Assembly: GCF_001598255.1 (NCBI RefSeq)
Contig: NZ_BCYP01000013.1
Location: forward strand, 62,001-126,000
Direction: 5' to 3'
DNA length: 64,000 bases
DNA from: Mitsuaria chitosanitabida ATCC BAA-476 = NBRC 102408
GTDB taxonomy: Bacteria; Pseudomonadota; Gammaproteobacteria; Burkholderiales; Burkholderiaceae_C
In this document: positions 8,558-16,524 of the stretch, piece after piece
Position numbering within the stretch: position 1 is the stretch's first letter
Layout of the letters: each line of letters begins with the position of its first letter
Notes under the pieces: model-generated
What the model was told of the DNA's origin: nothing
Database searches by the model: none
Seen by the model: only the letters and a program-made list of their open reading frames with translations
Translations under genes and position numbers: made by a program

Positions 8558-9934
8558 TCAGTCGCGCGCGCCTTGCGCGGTCAGCAGGTTCAGGCGGTAG
8601 AGGCCGGCGCGTTCCTCGATGGCGCCCTCGCGCAGGGCTTGGCGGGTGCCGTAGTTCTCGCGAACCATGTTCAGCAGGTCCAGCCAGGCGCGCTTGCCGG
8701 CGTCGAACTGCCGGCGGTAGGAGGCGAGGACCTCCTCGCTGGTCGCGGCCGTCAGCCGCGCGTTGCGCTGGGCCGCCACGGCGGCGGCGTAGCGCGTGTA
8801 CTCGAGCTGGTAGGCGGAGAACTGGTCCTGTTCGGTCGCGGCCACCGCGGCTTCCGCCGCGGCGATGCGGGAGCGTGCCGCGTCGACGCCGGCCAGCGCG
8901 CCCAGACCGCCGTTCAGGCCCGCCTGGATCACCAGCCCGACGCGGTGGTCGCGGTAGGCGCCGCTCTGGCTGTCCAGGCGCAGGCTCACCGTGGGGAGCA
9001 GGGAGGCCTTGGTCTTGGCCAGTTCGTCGCGAGCGAGGTCGACATTGGCGCGGGCGACCAGCATCTCGGGGGAGGTCTGGATGCGGGCGAGGACCTCGCC
9101 CAGTTCCGGCGGCGGGGGCATCGTGCCGTCGAGCAGGTCTCGCAGGCCGTCGTCGACCGGGCGCCGGGACTGGCGCTGCAGCACCTGACGGTGCAGTTGC
9201 TCCTCCAGCCGGGCCTGGGCCAGCTCGGCCTCGACGCCGCTCAGGCGCGAGGCCGCCAGCGCCGCGTCGGCGTTGGTCGCGACGCCCGCCTGATTGCGGC
9301 GACGGATCATGTCGAGCAGCGCGCGATGCGTGTCGCGCAGCTGTTCCAGGCTGTCGACGCGGCCGCGCGTCTTCACCCAGTCGGCCCAGGTCGAGACGAT
9401 CCTTGACCGCAGCAGACGCCGCGCGGACTGCAGGTCCTGCTCGCTGCTGCGCAGCGCGTTGCGGGCCGAGCTCAGGTTGGCGGTGAGCATGCCGCCCGTG
9501 TAGAGGGGCTGCTGCACGCGCAGCACGTTGACGTAGCGGCTGGTGCCGGTCGCCAGCTCGCGCGAGAAGCTCGGGGTCGGACCGAACTGCCACTTCGCGG
9601 CGGTGACGCCGCCTTCCGCGGCCGCGATGGCGGCCCGGGCACGCTCGATGGAGGGGTCCTCCGCCAGGGCCGAGCTCAGGAAGTCGTCCATGCGGCCGGC
9701 CCAGCGCGCCGTGGCGGCGTCGCGGTCGTCGTCGGGCGCCGGAACGGCCGTGGTGGAGGTTGTCGTGGAGGCGGGGATGGGATTGGTGGCGGGCGTCGGG
9801 GTTTCGTCCGCGGCGACGGCCTGAATGGGCAGACTCATCAGCACGACGGCGGCTGCGACGCAGGTTTGAATCCAGGGGCGGCTGATATGTGCCGGGTACC
9901 GGCCTTGAGGGGTGGAATTACGGGTCACGGTCAA
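8558..9934 (-). CDS. TolC-family outer membrane efflux protein of the T1SS
   Basis: A 458-residue outer-membrane channel. A signal peptide of about 42 residues (hydrophobic CVAAAVVLMSLPIQAVAA) is followed by a low-complexity Thr/Pro/Ala linker, then two repeated halves of long amphipathic helices characteristic of the TolC family (for example AAEGGVTAAKWQFGPTPSF in the first half and AKTKASLLPTVSLRLD in the second). It is the first gene of the operon running TolC-like, ABC, HlyD on the minus strand. Its promoter region (9935-10171) carries a perfect palindrome built on TTGCTAG. Confidence 0.9.
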   Translation of the reverse strand: MTVTRNSTPQGRYPAHISRPWIQTCVAAAVVLMSLPIQAVAADETPTPATNPIPASTTTSTTAVPAPDDDRDAATARWAGRMDDFLSSALAEDPSIERARAAIAAAEGGVTAAKWQFGPTPSFSRELATGTSRYVNVLRVQQPLYTGGMLTANLSSARNALRSSEQDLQSARRLLRSRIVSTWADWVKTRGRVDSLEQLRDTHRALLDMIRRRNQAGVATNADAALAASRLSGVEAELAQARLEEQLHRQVLQRQSRRPVDDGLRDLLDGTMPPPPELGEVLARIQTSPEMLVARANVDLARDELAKTKASLLPTVSLRLDSQSGAYRDHRVGLVIQAGLNGGLGALAGVDAARSRIAAAEAAVAATEQDQFSAYQLEYTRYAAAVAAQRNARLTAATSEEVLASYRRQFDAGKRAWLDLLNMVRENYGTRQALREGAIEERAGLYRLNLLTAQGARD

Positions 9935-9996
9935 CTCGCTTCAGTTGTTTCGCTTCGTGCCCAGTTTCGTTTCGCGCTCCAAAGGTTCACAAGCGC

Positions 9997-10074
9997 AACT
10001 ATTTGCTAGTTAGAACGGGCGGGTAGCCGCAAATGGCCGGTTTGTGGGGTTTGACTAGCAAACTCTTGCTAGTC
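9997..10074. promoter_or_regulatory. TTGCTAG palindromes in T1SS / copper-storage divergent promoter
   Basis: In the divergent space between the TolC-like gene and the Cys-rich gene, GACTAGCAA (10053-10061) and TTGCTAGTC (10066-10074) form a perfect 9-bp inverted repeat with a 4-nt spacer. A second site, AACTA-TTTGC-TAGTT, lies at 9997-10011 and contains TTGCTAG at 10003-10009. The region is markedly more AT-rich than its neighbours. The geometry suits a dimeric DNA-binding protein. Which protein is unknown; the island's NarL-type regulator is one candidate. Confidence 0.5.
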
Positions 10075-10171
10075 CTCAGCCAGCGGAATGGCGGTCTTTC
10101 CGCGCGAGGCCGCGGGTTTGGGAGGCATGGCGGTTGCCGTCCCCGGGGCTCCACCCTCAGAAGGAGTCCCC

Positions 10172-10531
10172 ATGTCCGACCCTGACGATCTGGCGCCTTG
10201 CCTCAAGGCCTGCGCCGAGGCCTTGCTGGCCACCCGTCAATGCGCGAATGCCTGCATCCGTTCGGGCGACCGCACGCTCGAGGCCTGCGCGCTGCTCGAC
10301 CTCGACTGCGCCGCGCTCTGCGAGGCCACGATCAGCGCGCTCTCGCTGCAGTCGCCGCATCACGGTGACTTCTGCGCCCTGTGCGCCCATCTGTGCCGGG
10401 CTTGCGCGCAGGAATGCGCGAAGCACCCGCATGCACATTGCAGGCGTTGCGCCGAGGCCTGCCTCGCTTGTGCCAAGGCCTGCGACCAGCACGCAGGCGA
10501 GCGTCACCCGCTGGGGACAGCGGTCGAATAG
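10172..10531 (+). CDS. Four-helix copper-storage-like Cys-rich protein (Csp/DUF326 type)
   Basis: A 119-residue cytoplasmic protein with 17 cysteines, mostly in C-x3-C and C-x2-C spacing along predicted helices (C10, C14, C24, C28, C39, C46, C50, C68, C71, C75, C78, C82, C90, C93, C97, C100, C104). This is the hallmark of four-helix-bundle copper-storage proteins, which fill the bundle core with Cu(I). No signal peptide is present, so it resembles the cytosolic Csp3 group. The start at 10172 is set by AGAAGGAG 7 nt upstream; upstream in-frame residues are not part of the fold. Its divergent partner is the T1SS operon, with TTGCTAG palindromes between. Confidence 0.85.
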   Translation: MSDPDDLAPCLKACAEALLATRQCANACIRSGDRTLEACALLDLDCAALCEATISALSLQSPHHGDFCALCAHLCRACAQECAKHPHAHCRRCAEACLACAKACDQHAGERHPLGTAVE

Positions 10532-10548
10532 TCAAAGTAGGCTAGTCG

Positions 10549-10555
10549 CTAGCAA
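10549..10555. promoter_or_regulatory. TTGCTAG motif copy (CTAGCAA)
   Basis: CTAGCAA at 10549-10555 is preceded by a second CTAG 8 bp upstream (GCTAGTCGCTAGC). It lies between the Cys-rich gene and the low-GC minus-strand ORF/adhesin gene. It is the same core as at 2896, 10003, 10055 and 10066. Functional role is inference. Confidence 0.3.
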
Positions 10556-10562
10556 AGGTTGA

Positions 10563-10817
10563 TCACTCTTCGGCGTTGATCAGCACATGGAGGTGGTCTT
10601 TCGTTCGAAATCCGATTTCTAGAATTTCCTCGTCATCCCGAAATTCAGTCGGGAATGGATTATTTCCTGCCTCATGCCGCCCGAATTTGGGAGGTATTGG
10701 TGATCGCGTGGGTGGTTTGTTTGGGTGATGGGTTTGAATATTCACGAGTTTCTTTCGTGAATATTGCTCGATCTCCGCATTCAATTCCCCATCCGTGAAT
10801 CGCCGAGGCAGAGCCAT
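10563..10817 (-). CDS. Orphan small ORF of low GC content
   Basis: An 84-codon ORF (MALPRRFTDGELNAEIEQYS at the start, ending HLHVLINAEE) whose codons are rich in A/T at the third position (AAT, ATT, CAA, GAA, CCA), unlike every neighbour. The protein is well-balanced, with acidic and aromatic residues and an EEILEIGF segment, not the Arg/Pro/Ala nonsense typical of shadow frames here. No good ribosome site is seen before the ATG at 10817; a further in-frame start exists at 10857. It is divergent from the adhesin gene if that gene starts at its GTG at 10842. I do not recognise the family. Signs point to recent acquisition. Confidence 0.45.
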   Translation of the reverse strand: MALPRRFTDGELNAEIEQYSRKKLVNIQTHHPNKPPTRSPIPPKFGRHEAGNNPFPTEFRDDEEILEIGFRTKDHLHVLINAEE

Positions 10818-10841
10818 CGGCAATTCGACGAGGAATCGGAC

Positions 10842-13199
10842 GTGAGACAGCAGCATCAGGCGGGCGCCACGGCGGCAGGGTTGCGGCCGCGCAGGAAGGG
10901 TGGAGGGGAGGCGGCGCCTCAGGATGAGGGCCCGAGCCCGAGCCCGAGCCCGAGCCCGGGTACGGGTACGGGTACGGGTGTAGCCACGACCGCAGACGCG
11001 GACGCGGATGGGGCCACGAACGCAAGCACCCGCACGATCGACGACGAGGGCCACGACGACGGTCTCGCTACCGTCATGCCGAGGGGCTCGGGTGTCGACC
11101 CGGATCCGGCCATGGTCGGCTGGTGGTCGGCCGAGGGCCTCGCGCTGGCCTTGCTGTCGAGCGGGAGCGCCGTGGCGCTCGGCGCGGGCACCGCGCATGC
11201 GGAGGCCGCGGCGAACCCGCCGGCGCTGGTTCCCCCGCCAGCGCCCACGCCGGCACCTGTGCCGGAGCAAGGTGGCGATCGCCAACCTGCTCCGCCGCCG
11301 GTCCTGCCGGACGATGCGGAAGCGGACTCCCGTCCGACCCCGGCACCGCCGCCCGATCCCGCGCCACCGGTCGTCGCCCCGCCGGACGAGCCGTCCCCGG
11401 CCCTCGATGTCGACCCTCCGGCAGCGGGGCGGCTGATCAGCCGGACGGCCTTGCTCGCCACGACCGGGCAGCAACAGGTCTTCCTGTCCACGGCCGGCGA
11501 GGAGCTCGGCGCGGACGTCCGCTTCGAGGTGTCACGCGACGGTGGCGCGACCTGGGCCACCACCGGCGCATCCCTGAACTCGCTGCTCGACGGCGACTAC
11601 CAGTTCCGCGCGCTCGTCACCGATGCCGCCGGCAACAGCAGCCACAGCGCGGCACAGACCCTGAACATCGACGCCACGCCGCCGCGCGTCGGAGCGATGC
11701 GGATCGAGCTCGGCACGGACACCGGCATCAGCGCCTTCGACCGCATCAGCCAGACGCGGGATGTCGATCTGAGCGCCGAGGCCAGCCCGGGAACGCTGTC
11801 GTTCGAGCATTCGATCGACGGCGGCCTGACGTGGTCGACGGTCGATCCGGCCGTGCGCGATCTGCCCGACGGCGATCATCTCTTCCGCGCCGTGCTCACG
11901 GACGCCTTCGGCCGCTCGGCGACGTCGGCGGCCGTGTCGGTCACCGTCGACACGCTGGCGCCCGCCATCGGCCGGCTCGATCTGGTGGCCCCGGGCGGGC
12001 AGGGCGATGCCACGTCCGGCTACGTCCTCAAGCAGGCGAGCTTCTCGTTCTCGCTGGACGGCGGCGCCGACACCGCGAGCTTCCATGAGGTGTCGACCAA
12101 CGGCGGGCTCGACTGGCTCCGCTGCGGCGCCTCGCCGGCCGGGCTGCTCGATGGCGACTACCTGTTTCGGGCCGGCGCTGTCGACGCCGCGGGCAACACG
12201 GCGCTCAGCAACGTCGTGGCGGTCCGCGTGGACACGCGCGAGGCGGTCGCGGGCAGCCTGCTGCTCACCGGCTTCGCCGACAGCGGGAGCGACGCGCTGG
12301 ATCGCGTCACGTCGATTGACCATTTCGTGCTGGCCTTGACAGGCACCGCGGCGAGCGCGGTCTCCACCGGATTCCAGGTGACACGCAGCGGCACTCAGAC
12401 ATGGGTCGATACCAGCGCCGCGCAGAGCGCGCTCAGCGACGGCAACTGGCAGTACCGAGGCGCGGTCGTCGACGCGGACGGCAGCACCCACTACACCCGC
12501 GCGATCACCGTCCGGATCGATACCGCGCCCCCGACCGCCGTCAAGCTGAGCGTCGCGGACCTCGATGACACGGGGGGCAACGCCACCGACGGCATCACCC
12601 GGGACAACACCTTCCGGCTGCAGATCGGCGGCGGGGCCGGGCGCTCGTCCGTGGCCTACGAGAACTCCACGAACGGCGGCCGGACCTGGCAGGCCTGCGG
12701 CGACACCTTGAACGATCTGGCCGATGGGAGCTATCTGTTCCGGGCCTGGGCGATCGACGCTGCGGGCAATCGCGACTCGAGCGCCTCGCGGGCGATCACG
12801 ATCGACACCAGCGCCCCCGCGCCGGGGCATCTGGTCCTCGAGGACTTCGAGGACACCGGCCTGGCGGCGGATCTCTCGACCACCGACGCGAGCTTCAGCC
12901 TGGCACTCGCCGGTCAGGACGCCGGAGCGACCGTGCTGTTCGAGCGCTCGGACGACGCCGGTGTGAACTGGTTCGCCACCGCGACCGCGCAGAGGGATCT
13001 CGCCCCGGGTTCGCACCACTACCGCGCGACGGTCAGCGACCTGGCGGGCAACACCGCCACGACCGGCGTGATCGAGGTCCGCATCGACGCGCCGGACCCC
13101 TTGTCCGCCGGGCTCGCCCGCGACGTCTGGCTGCCACGCGACCCCGGCCTGACCGCGATCGGCGCGGCGATCGCGGGCGGCGCACCGCTGGCGGTCTGA
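10842..13199 (+). CDS. Ig-like repeat surface protein, probable T1SS cargo
   Basis: A 785-residue protein using the GTG at 10842, which follows AGGAA by 6 nt; an alternative ATG at 10764 would add 26 residues antisense to another ORF. Residues 1-90 are basic, then (SP)n/(GT)n low-complexity. About 95-125 is one hydrophobic segment (WWSAEGLALALLSSGSAVAL), then a Pro-rich linker. From about residue 210 six Ig-like repeats follow, each ending in a motif like DGDYQFRALVTDAAGN followed by I/V-D-T-x-x-P. The C-terminus is short and hydrophobic, with no RTX nonapeptides. Position beside a T1SS with a C39-like ABC protein suggests it is exported and held on the surface (inference). Confidence 0.75.
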   Translation: MRQQHQAGATAAGLRPRRKGGGEAAPQDEGPSPSPSPSPGTGTGTGVATTADADADGATNASTRTIDDEGHDDGLATVMPRGSGVDPDPAMVGWWSAEGLALALLSSGSAVALGAGTAHAEAAANPPALVPPPAPTPAPVPEQGGDRQPAPPPVLPDDAEADSRPTPAPPPDPAPPVVAPPDEPSPALDVDPPAAGRLISRTALLATTGQQQVFLSTAGEELGADVRFEVSRDGGATWATTGASLNSLLDGDYQFRALVTDAAGNSSHSAAQTLNIDATPPRVGAMRIELGTDTGISAFDRISQTRDVDLSAEASPGTLSFEHSIDGGLTWSTVDPAVRDLPDGDHLFRAVLTDAFGRSATSAAVSVTVDTLAPAIGRLDLVAPGGQGDATSGYVLKQASFSFSLDGGADTASFHEVSTNGGLDWLRCGASPAGLLDGDYLFRAGAVDAAGNTALSNVVAVRVDTREAVAGSLLLTGFADSGSDALDRVTSIDHFVLALTGTAASAVSTGFQVTRSGTQTWVDTSAAQSALSDGNWQYRGAVVDADGSTHYTRAITVRIDTAPPTAVKLSVADLDDTGGNATDGITRDNTFRLQIGGGAGRSSVAYENSTNGGRTWQACGDTLNDLADGSYLFRAWAIDAAGNRDSSASRAITIDTSAPAPGHLVLEDFEDTGLAADLSTTDASFSLALAGQDAGATVLFERSDDAGVNWFATATAQRDLAPGSHHYRATVSDLAGNTATTGVIEVRIDAPDPLSAGLARDVWLPRDPGLTAIGAAIAGGAPLAV
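10931..10980 (+). repeat. Hexanucleotide repeats in adhesin N-terminus
   Basis: Tandem CCCGAG units (from 10931) pass directly into TACGGG/GTACGG units (to about 10980), encoding Ser-Pro and Gly-Thr runs. The unit is a multiple of three, so changes in copy number would alter linker length without a frameshift. Confidence 0.8.
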
Positions 13200-13234
13200 G
13201 CGTCCCGACCCGGCCCCTATTCCTGGAGATCGAC

Positions 13235-14380
13235 ATGAACTTCCTCGACATCTGCCCCCTGGATCGCCCGGTGCGATCGCCCGCGGCCACGCCCGCCGCC
13301 CCCGTCATCCTGGCCGCTCCGGCACGCGCGAGCGACGAGGACCGGCTCACCGCTCGACCTGACTCCGGCGGTCTGGTCCGCTTCGCCGCGCAGGAGATCG
13401 CCGATGCGGACGGGCGCATCGTCGGGCACGACCTGCTGTTCCGATGGAACGCGGCCATGCAGCCCGACGCGCTGGTGCCCGGCGAGTTCCTGACCAGCGC
13501 GTTGCTGGCCAACGCGCTGATCGATGCCGGCGTCGCGGGCCAGACCCCCTCGGGCCGGCTGTTCATCCCGATGGATGAGCCGACCCTGATGGGGCCGCTG
13601 GCCGATCTCGTGACCCCGACGCTGGGCGTGATCGAGCTGACCGACGCGGTGGCGGTCGACACCGCCGTGCTGATGCGCGTGGCGCAACTGCGCGCGCGCG
13701 GGCAACGCTTCAGCATCGACGGGCTGCGTCACCTCGACGACCCTCGCTGGTTGCTGGCGCCCTATGCGGACGTCCTCAAGCTCGATCTCGTGGCGACCCG
13801 ACCCGCGCAGCTCGCGCCGATCGTCGCGCGCGCGGTCGACGCGGGGCTCGAGGTGATCGGCAAGCGCGTCGAATCCATGGCCGGCTACCAGCGTCTGAGG
13901 GAACTCGGCGTGACGCAGTGCCAGGGCCGATTCATCTCGCCGCCGCAGGACGTCTCCGTGCCGGCGCTGCCGGGCTGCGATGCCGCGGTGCTGCTCAGGG
14001 CGCGACGCCTGCTCGCGGATCGCGCCGACACCGAGGCGATCGCCGCGGAGCTGTCGACCGATCCGGCGATCGTGATGCGCCTGCTGATCGTGGCCGGGCG
14101 CCAGTGCACCGTCCCGCCGCAGGATCCGCCGACGCTGGCCGCCTTGCTGGCGGACTGGCCGCCCGCCTTGCTGGGCGGCTGGATCCGGGTCTGGCTCTCG
14201 GCCTGCTGCCACGGGCATGGCGCGGCCTGGGTCCGCTCGGTGCGCGGCGAGGTCGCGCGGTATCAGCGCCGGCTCGGCGACGCGGCCTCCGGCGCCGAGG
14301 CGCGAGGCAGCCTCTGGCAGGTCCAGCGCCGCCTCTGCAGCCCGAAGCACTACCTCAAGACGCGGCGCTACGGGGGCTGA
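13235..14380 (+). CDS. Degenerate EAL plus HDOD-like protein (paralogue)
   Basis: A 381-residue paralogue of the protein at 2985-4193, sharing layout and phrases (LLFRWN, LTSALLANALID, LDDPRW-LLAPY, ALPGCDA). The catalytic EAL signatures are even more eroded: DLLFRW for E-A-L-x-R, FIPMDEPTLM for the Asn motif, IDGLRHLDDP for DDFGTGY, GKRVES for EGVE, and CQGRFISPP for QGYLFGRP. It is thus almost surely not a phosphodiesterase. The start follows CTGGAG by 5 nt, the same leader as the paralogue. It is 35 bp downstream of the adhesin gene, so probably co-transcribed. Its 3' end overlaps the convergent histidine kinase gene by 26 bp. Confidence 0.8.
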   Translation: MNFLDICPLDRPVRSPAATPAAPVILAAPARASDEDRLTARPDSGGLVRFAAQEIADADGRIVGHDLLFRWNAAMQPDALVPGEFLTSALLANALIDAGVAGQTPSGRLFIPMDEPTLMGPLADLVTPTLGVIELTDAVAVDTAVLMRVAQLRARGQRFSIDGLRHLDDPRWLLAPYADVLKLDLVATRPAQLAPIVARAVDAGLEVIGKRVESMAGYQRLRELGVTQCQGRFISPPQDVSVPALPGCDAAVLLRARRLLADRADTEAIAAELSTDPAIVMRLLIVAGRQCTVPPQDPPTLAALLADWPPALLGGWIRVWLSACCHGHGAAWVRSVRGEVARYQRRLGDAASGAEARGSLWQVQRRLCSPKHYLKTRRYGG

Positions 14381-16460
14381 AGGTCCCCGGCGCCGGGGCC
14401 AGCGGCAGGACCACCGTCGTGAGCGCGCCGTGGTCGCCGCGCTCGAAGCGGAAGCTCGCGCCCATCGCCTGGGCCCGCTCGCGCATGTTGGTCAGCCCGT
14501 GCCCGGTCGATGTCCCGAACGCCGGACGGATCCCGGAGGCCAGATTCGCCGCCGCGTCGCCGTTGTCGGACACGGTGAGCGTGAGGCTGGTGTCCTCCTG
14601 CGTGAGCGAGATCCTCAGCCGCGAGGCCCGCGCGTACTTGAGCGTGTTGGCGACGCTTTCCTCGACGATGCGCAGCAGGTCCTTCGACCGCTCGCCCAGC
14701 AGCACGAACTCGCCGCCGCCCGCGATGTCGTACTCGACCTGGAAGTCCGGCGCGCTGAGCATCGAATCCAGGTTCATGCAGTAGTCGAAGAGGATGTCCT
14801 GGATCTCGCGATGCTCGGTGGTGTCGGTCTCGCTGATCACATCCCGCACGCCCTGCAGCATGCCCAGCAGGTTGCGCTCCAGCTGCTGGGGCTCCACGCG
14901 CCCCTCGCGCAGGCTGAAGATGGTCGTGATCAGCCGCGAGCCGATGCCGTCGTGCAGCACGTTGTAGATGCGCTCGCGCTCGTCCTGCGCGGCCTCGCGA
15001 CGTTCCAGATCGCGCTGGCGGTCGTAGCTGACGGCGAGCTCCATCTCGCGCCGGCGCAGCGATTCGGCCAGGATGCGGTTGGCCTCCCGCACGTGCTCGA
15101 CGCTGACCCGGTACTTGGCCAGGTGCACGCGCGCCATCACGATCAGCAGCGGCGGCAGCGCCAGGTGGGTCAGGTAGATGGGGGCGGTCAGCAGGCGCGT
15201 CAGGTTCCACGGGCCGTCGTGGGCCGGCCAGGGGATCAGCTGCATCAGCACGTTGTAGTCGTGCAGGATCAGCAGGCCCGCGAGCAGCACGGTCACCAGC
15301 AGCAGCAGGCCGTCGCCGCTGCGGGTGCGCCAGACATGCAGCGCCAGTTGCGCGACCGCCCAGGCCTGGAAGGGCAGCAGCGCCCAGATCCAGAACATGT
15401 CCAGATTCCACTCGAGCAGCTGACCGGCGAAGGGCCAGATCGTCGCCGCCACGGCGGAGACGACGAACAGCGCGACGAGCGCGCGCCGCGTCAGCGGCCG
15501 GTCGATGTAGCGCAGGATGAACTGCACCAGCAGCACGTTCAGCCCGCCGGCGCTCAGGTAGAAGGTCCACAGCCACAGGGTCCGCCAGGCCGCCGGCATG
15601 TAGACCCACAGCGACAGCGTGCAGGCCAGGGCCCAGGTCAGCGCCGCCGCGCCGAGCAGGGCGAACACCTTGTCATGCCGGTTGGCCAGCCAGACGCCGA
15701 TCATGAACAGGCCCGCCAGGAAGCAGAAGGCCTTGGAGGCATGGGCCAGCGCCACGCCCAGGAAGTCGATGGTCTCGGCGACGTAGCCGGCCTCCTCGGA
15801 GCGGCCCACATAGATCGGCGCGAGGGTGAAGTAGGGCTCCCAGCTGCTGACCTCGACGGTGACGATGTTGGGGCCGTCGCGGCGCAGCAGTTTGCGGGGC
15901 AACTCCGCCACCAGCGGGCGGAACCACATGAAGCGGGCGTCCGGGGTGGACTGGGCGTAGCCGTCCAGCCAGACCCCGTTGAGCCATACGCTGGCGCCGT
16001 TGATCGACTGGGTGATCACCAGGCTCTTGGAGGGACGCAGGCCGTCGCCGTCGCGGACGGGGTCGTGGATGTCGTCCGGCGTGATGAAGGGGCCGAGGTC
16101 GATCTGGTAGCGGAGCGTGTGCAGCGTCCGGTCCCCGTCGGTGCGGATGAAGGCCGGCAGCGTGAGGCGGGCGTTCGACTGGATCAGTCGCCCGGTCATC
16201 CGAGGCGCCCTCGGGTCGCCCGGCGTGGCCTCGCGCATCTCGAAACCGGTCACCTCGGACACGGCCGAGACCCGGCCGCCGTGGCGCTCCATCGCCCACA
16301 GGCCCAGCAGCGCGGCCGCGACCAGCCCCAGCAGCAGCAGGGTCGGCCGGATCAGCGCGACCAGCGAGGTCGGCGACCACGGGGGCGGTCGATCCGCCGG
16401 GACGCGCTCATGCGCGGCATCGCCGGGGTCGCCCGCATCGGTGACGAGGGTCTGCGCCAT
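14355..16460 (-). CDS. Membrane sensor histidine kinase (HisKA_3, 7TM-type sensor)
   Basis: A 701-residue kinase. An N-terminal membrane anchor (about residues 30-55) is followed by a periplasmic beta-rich region (to about 235), seven or so closely spaced membrane helices (about 240-440, like 7TMR-DISM sensors), a coiled coil, and a HisKA_3 dimerisation domain with H503 (YNVLHDGIGSRL). The HATPase domain has N-box VEESVANTLKYA, G1 VSDNGD and GHGLTNMRERA. The start at 16460 has GGAGG 5 nt upstream. HisKA_3 kinases pair with NarL-type regulators; the regulator at 4288-4953 in the same island is the likely partner (inference). Confidence 0.88.
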   Translation of the reverse strand: MAQTLVTDAGDPGDAAHERVPADRPPPWSPTSLVALIRPTLLLLGLVAAALLGLWAMERHGGRVSAVSEVTGFEMREATPGDPRAPRMTGRLIQSNARLTLPAFIRTDGDRTLHTLRYQIDLGPFITPDDIHDPVRDGDGLRPSKSLVITQSINGASVWLNGVWLDGYAQSTPDARFMWFRPLVAELPRKLLRRDGPNIVTVEVSSWEPYFTLAPIYVGRSEEAGYVAETIDFLGVALAHASKAFCFLAGLFMIGVWLANRHDKVFALLGAAALTWALACTLSLWVYMPAAWRTLWLWTFYLSAGGLNVLLVQFILRYIDRPLTRRALVALFVVSAVAATIWPFAGQLLEWNLDMFWIWALLPFQAWAVAQLALHVWRTRSGDGLLLLVTVLLAGLLILHDYNVLMQLIPWPAHDGPWNLTRLLTAPIYLTHLALPPLLIVMARVHLAKYRVSVEHVREANRILAESLRRREMELAVSYDRQRDLERREAAQDERERIYNVLHDGIGSRLITTIFSLREGRVEPQQLERNLLGMLQGVRDVISETDTTEHREIQDILFDYCMNLDSMLSAPDFQVEYDIAGGGEFVLLGERSKDLLRIVEESVANTLKYARASRLRISLTQEDTSLTLTVSDNGDAAANLASGIRPAFGTSTGHGLTNMRERAQAMGASFRFERGDHGALTTVVLPLAPAPGTFSPRSAAS

Positions 16461-16524
16461 GGTCTCCTCCCTGGAGATCGTCCGGCCGCTGTGGTTGATC
16501 TGCTGGGCGGCCGCGACGCGAGCG

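Noticed and set aside
5198-9406. A 1402-residue plus-strand ORF over the whole T1SS operon
   Set aside because: It is the antisense shadow of HlyD, ABC and TolC genes; its translation is low-complexity Gln/Arg/Gly/Ala with no domain, while the minus strand gives three full, recognisable proteins.
11532-13019. Minus-strand ORF inside the Ig-repeat gene
   Set aside because: Regularly spaced stops are missing only because the repeat gene is GC-rich; the translation shows periodic echoes of the repeats and no domain.
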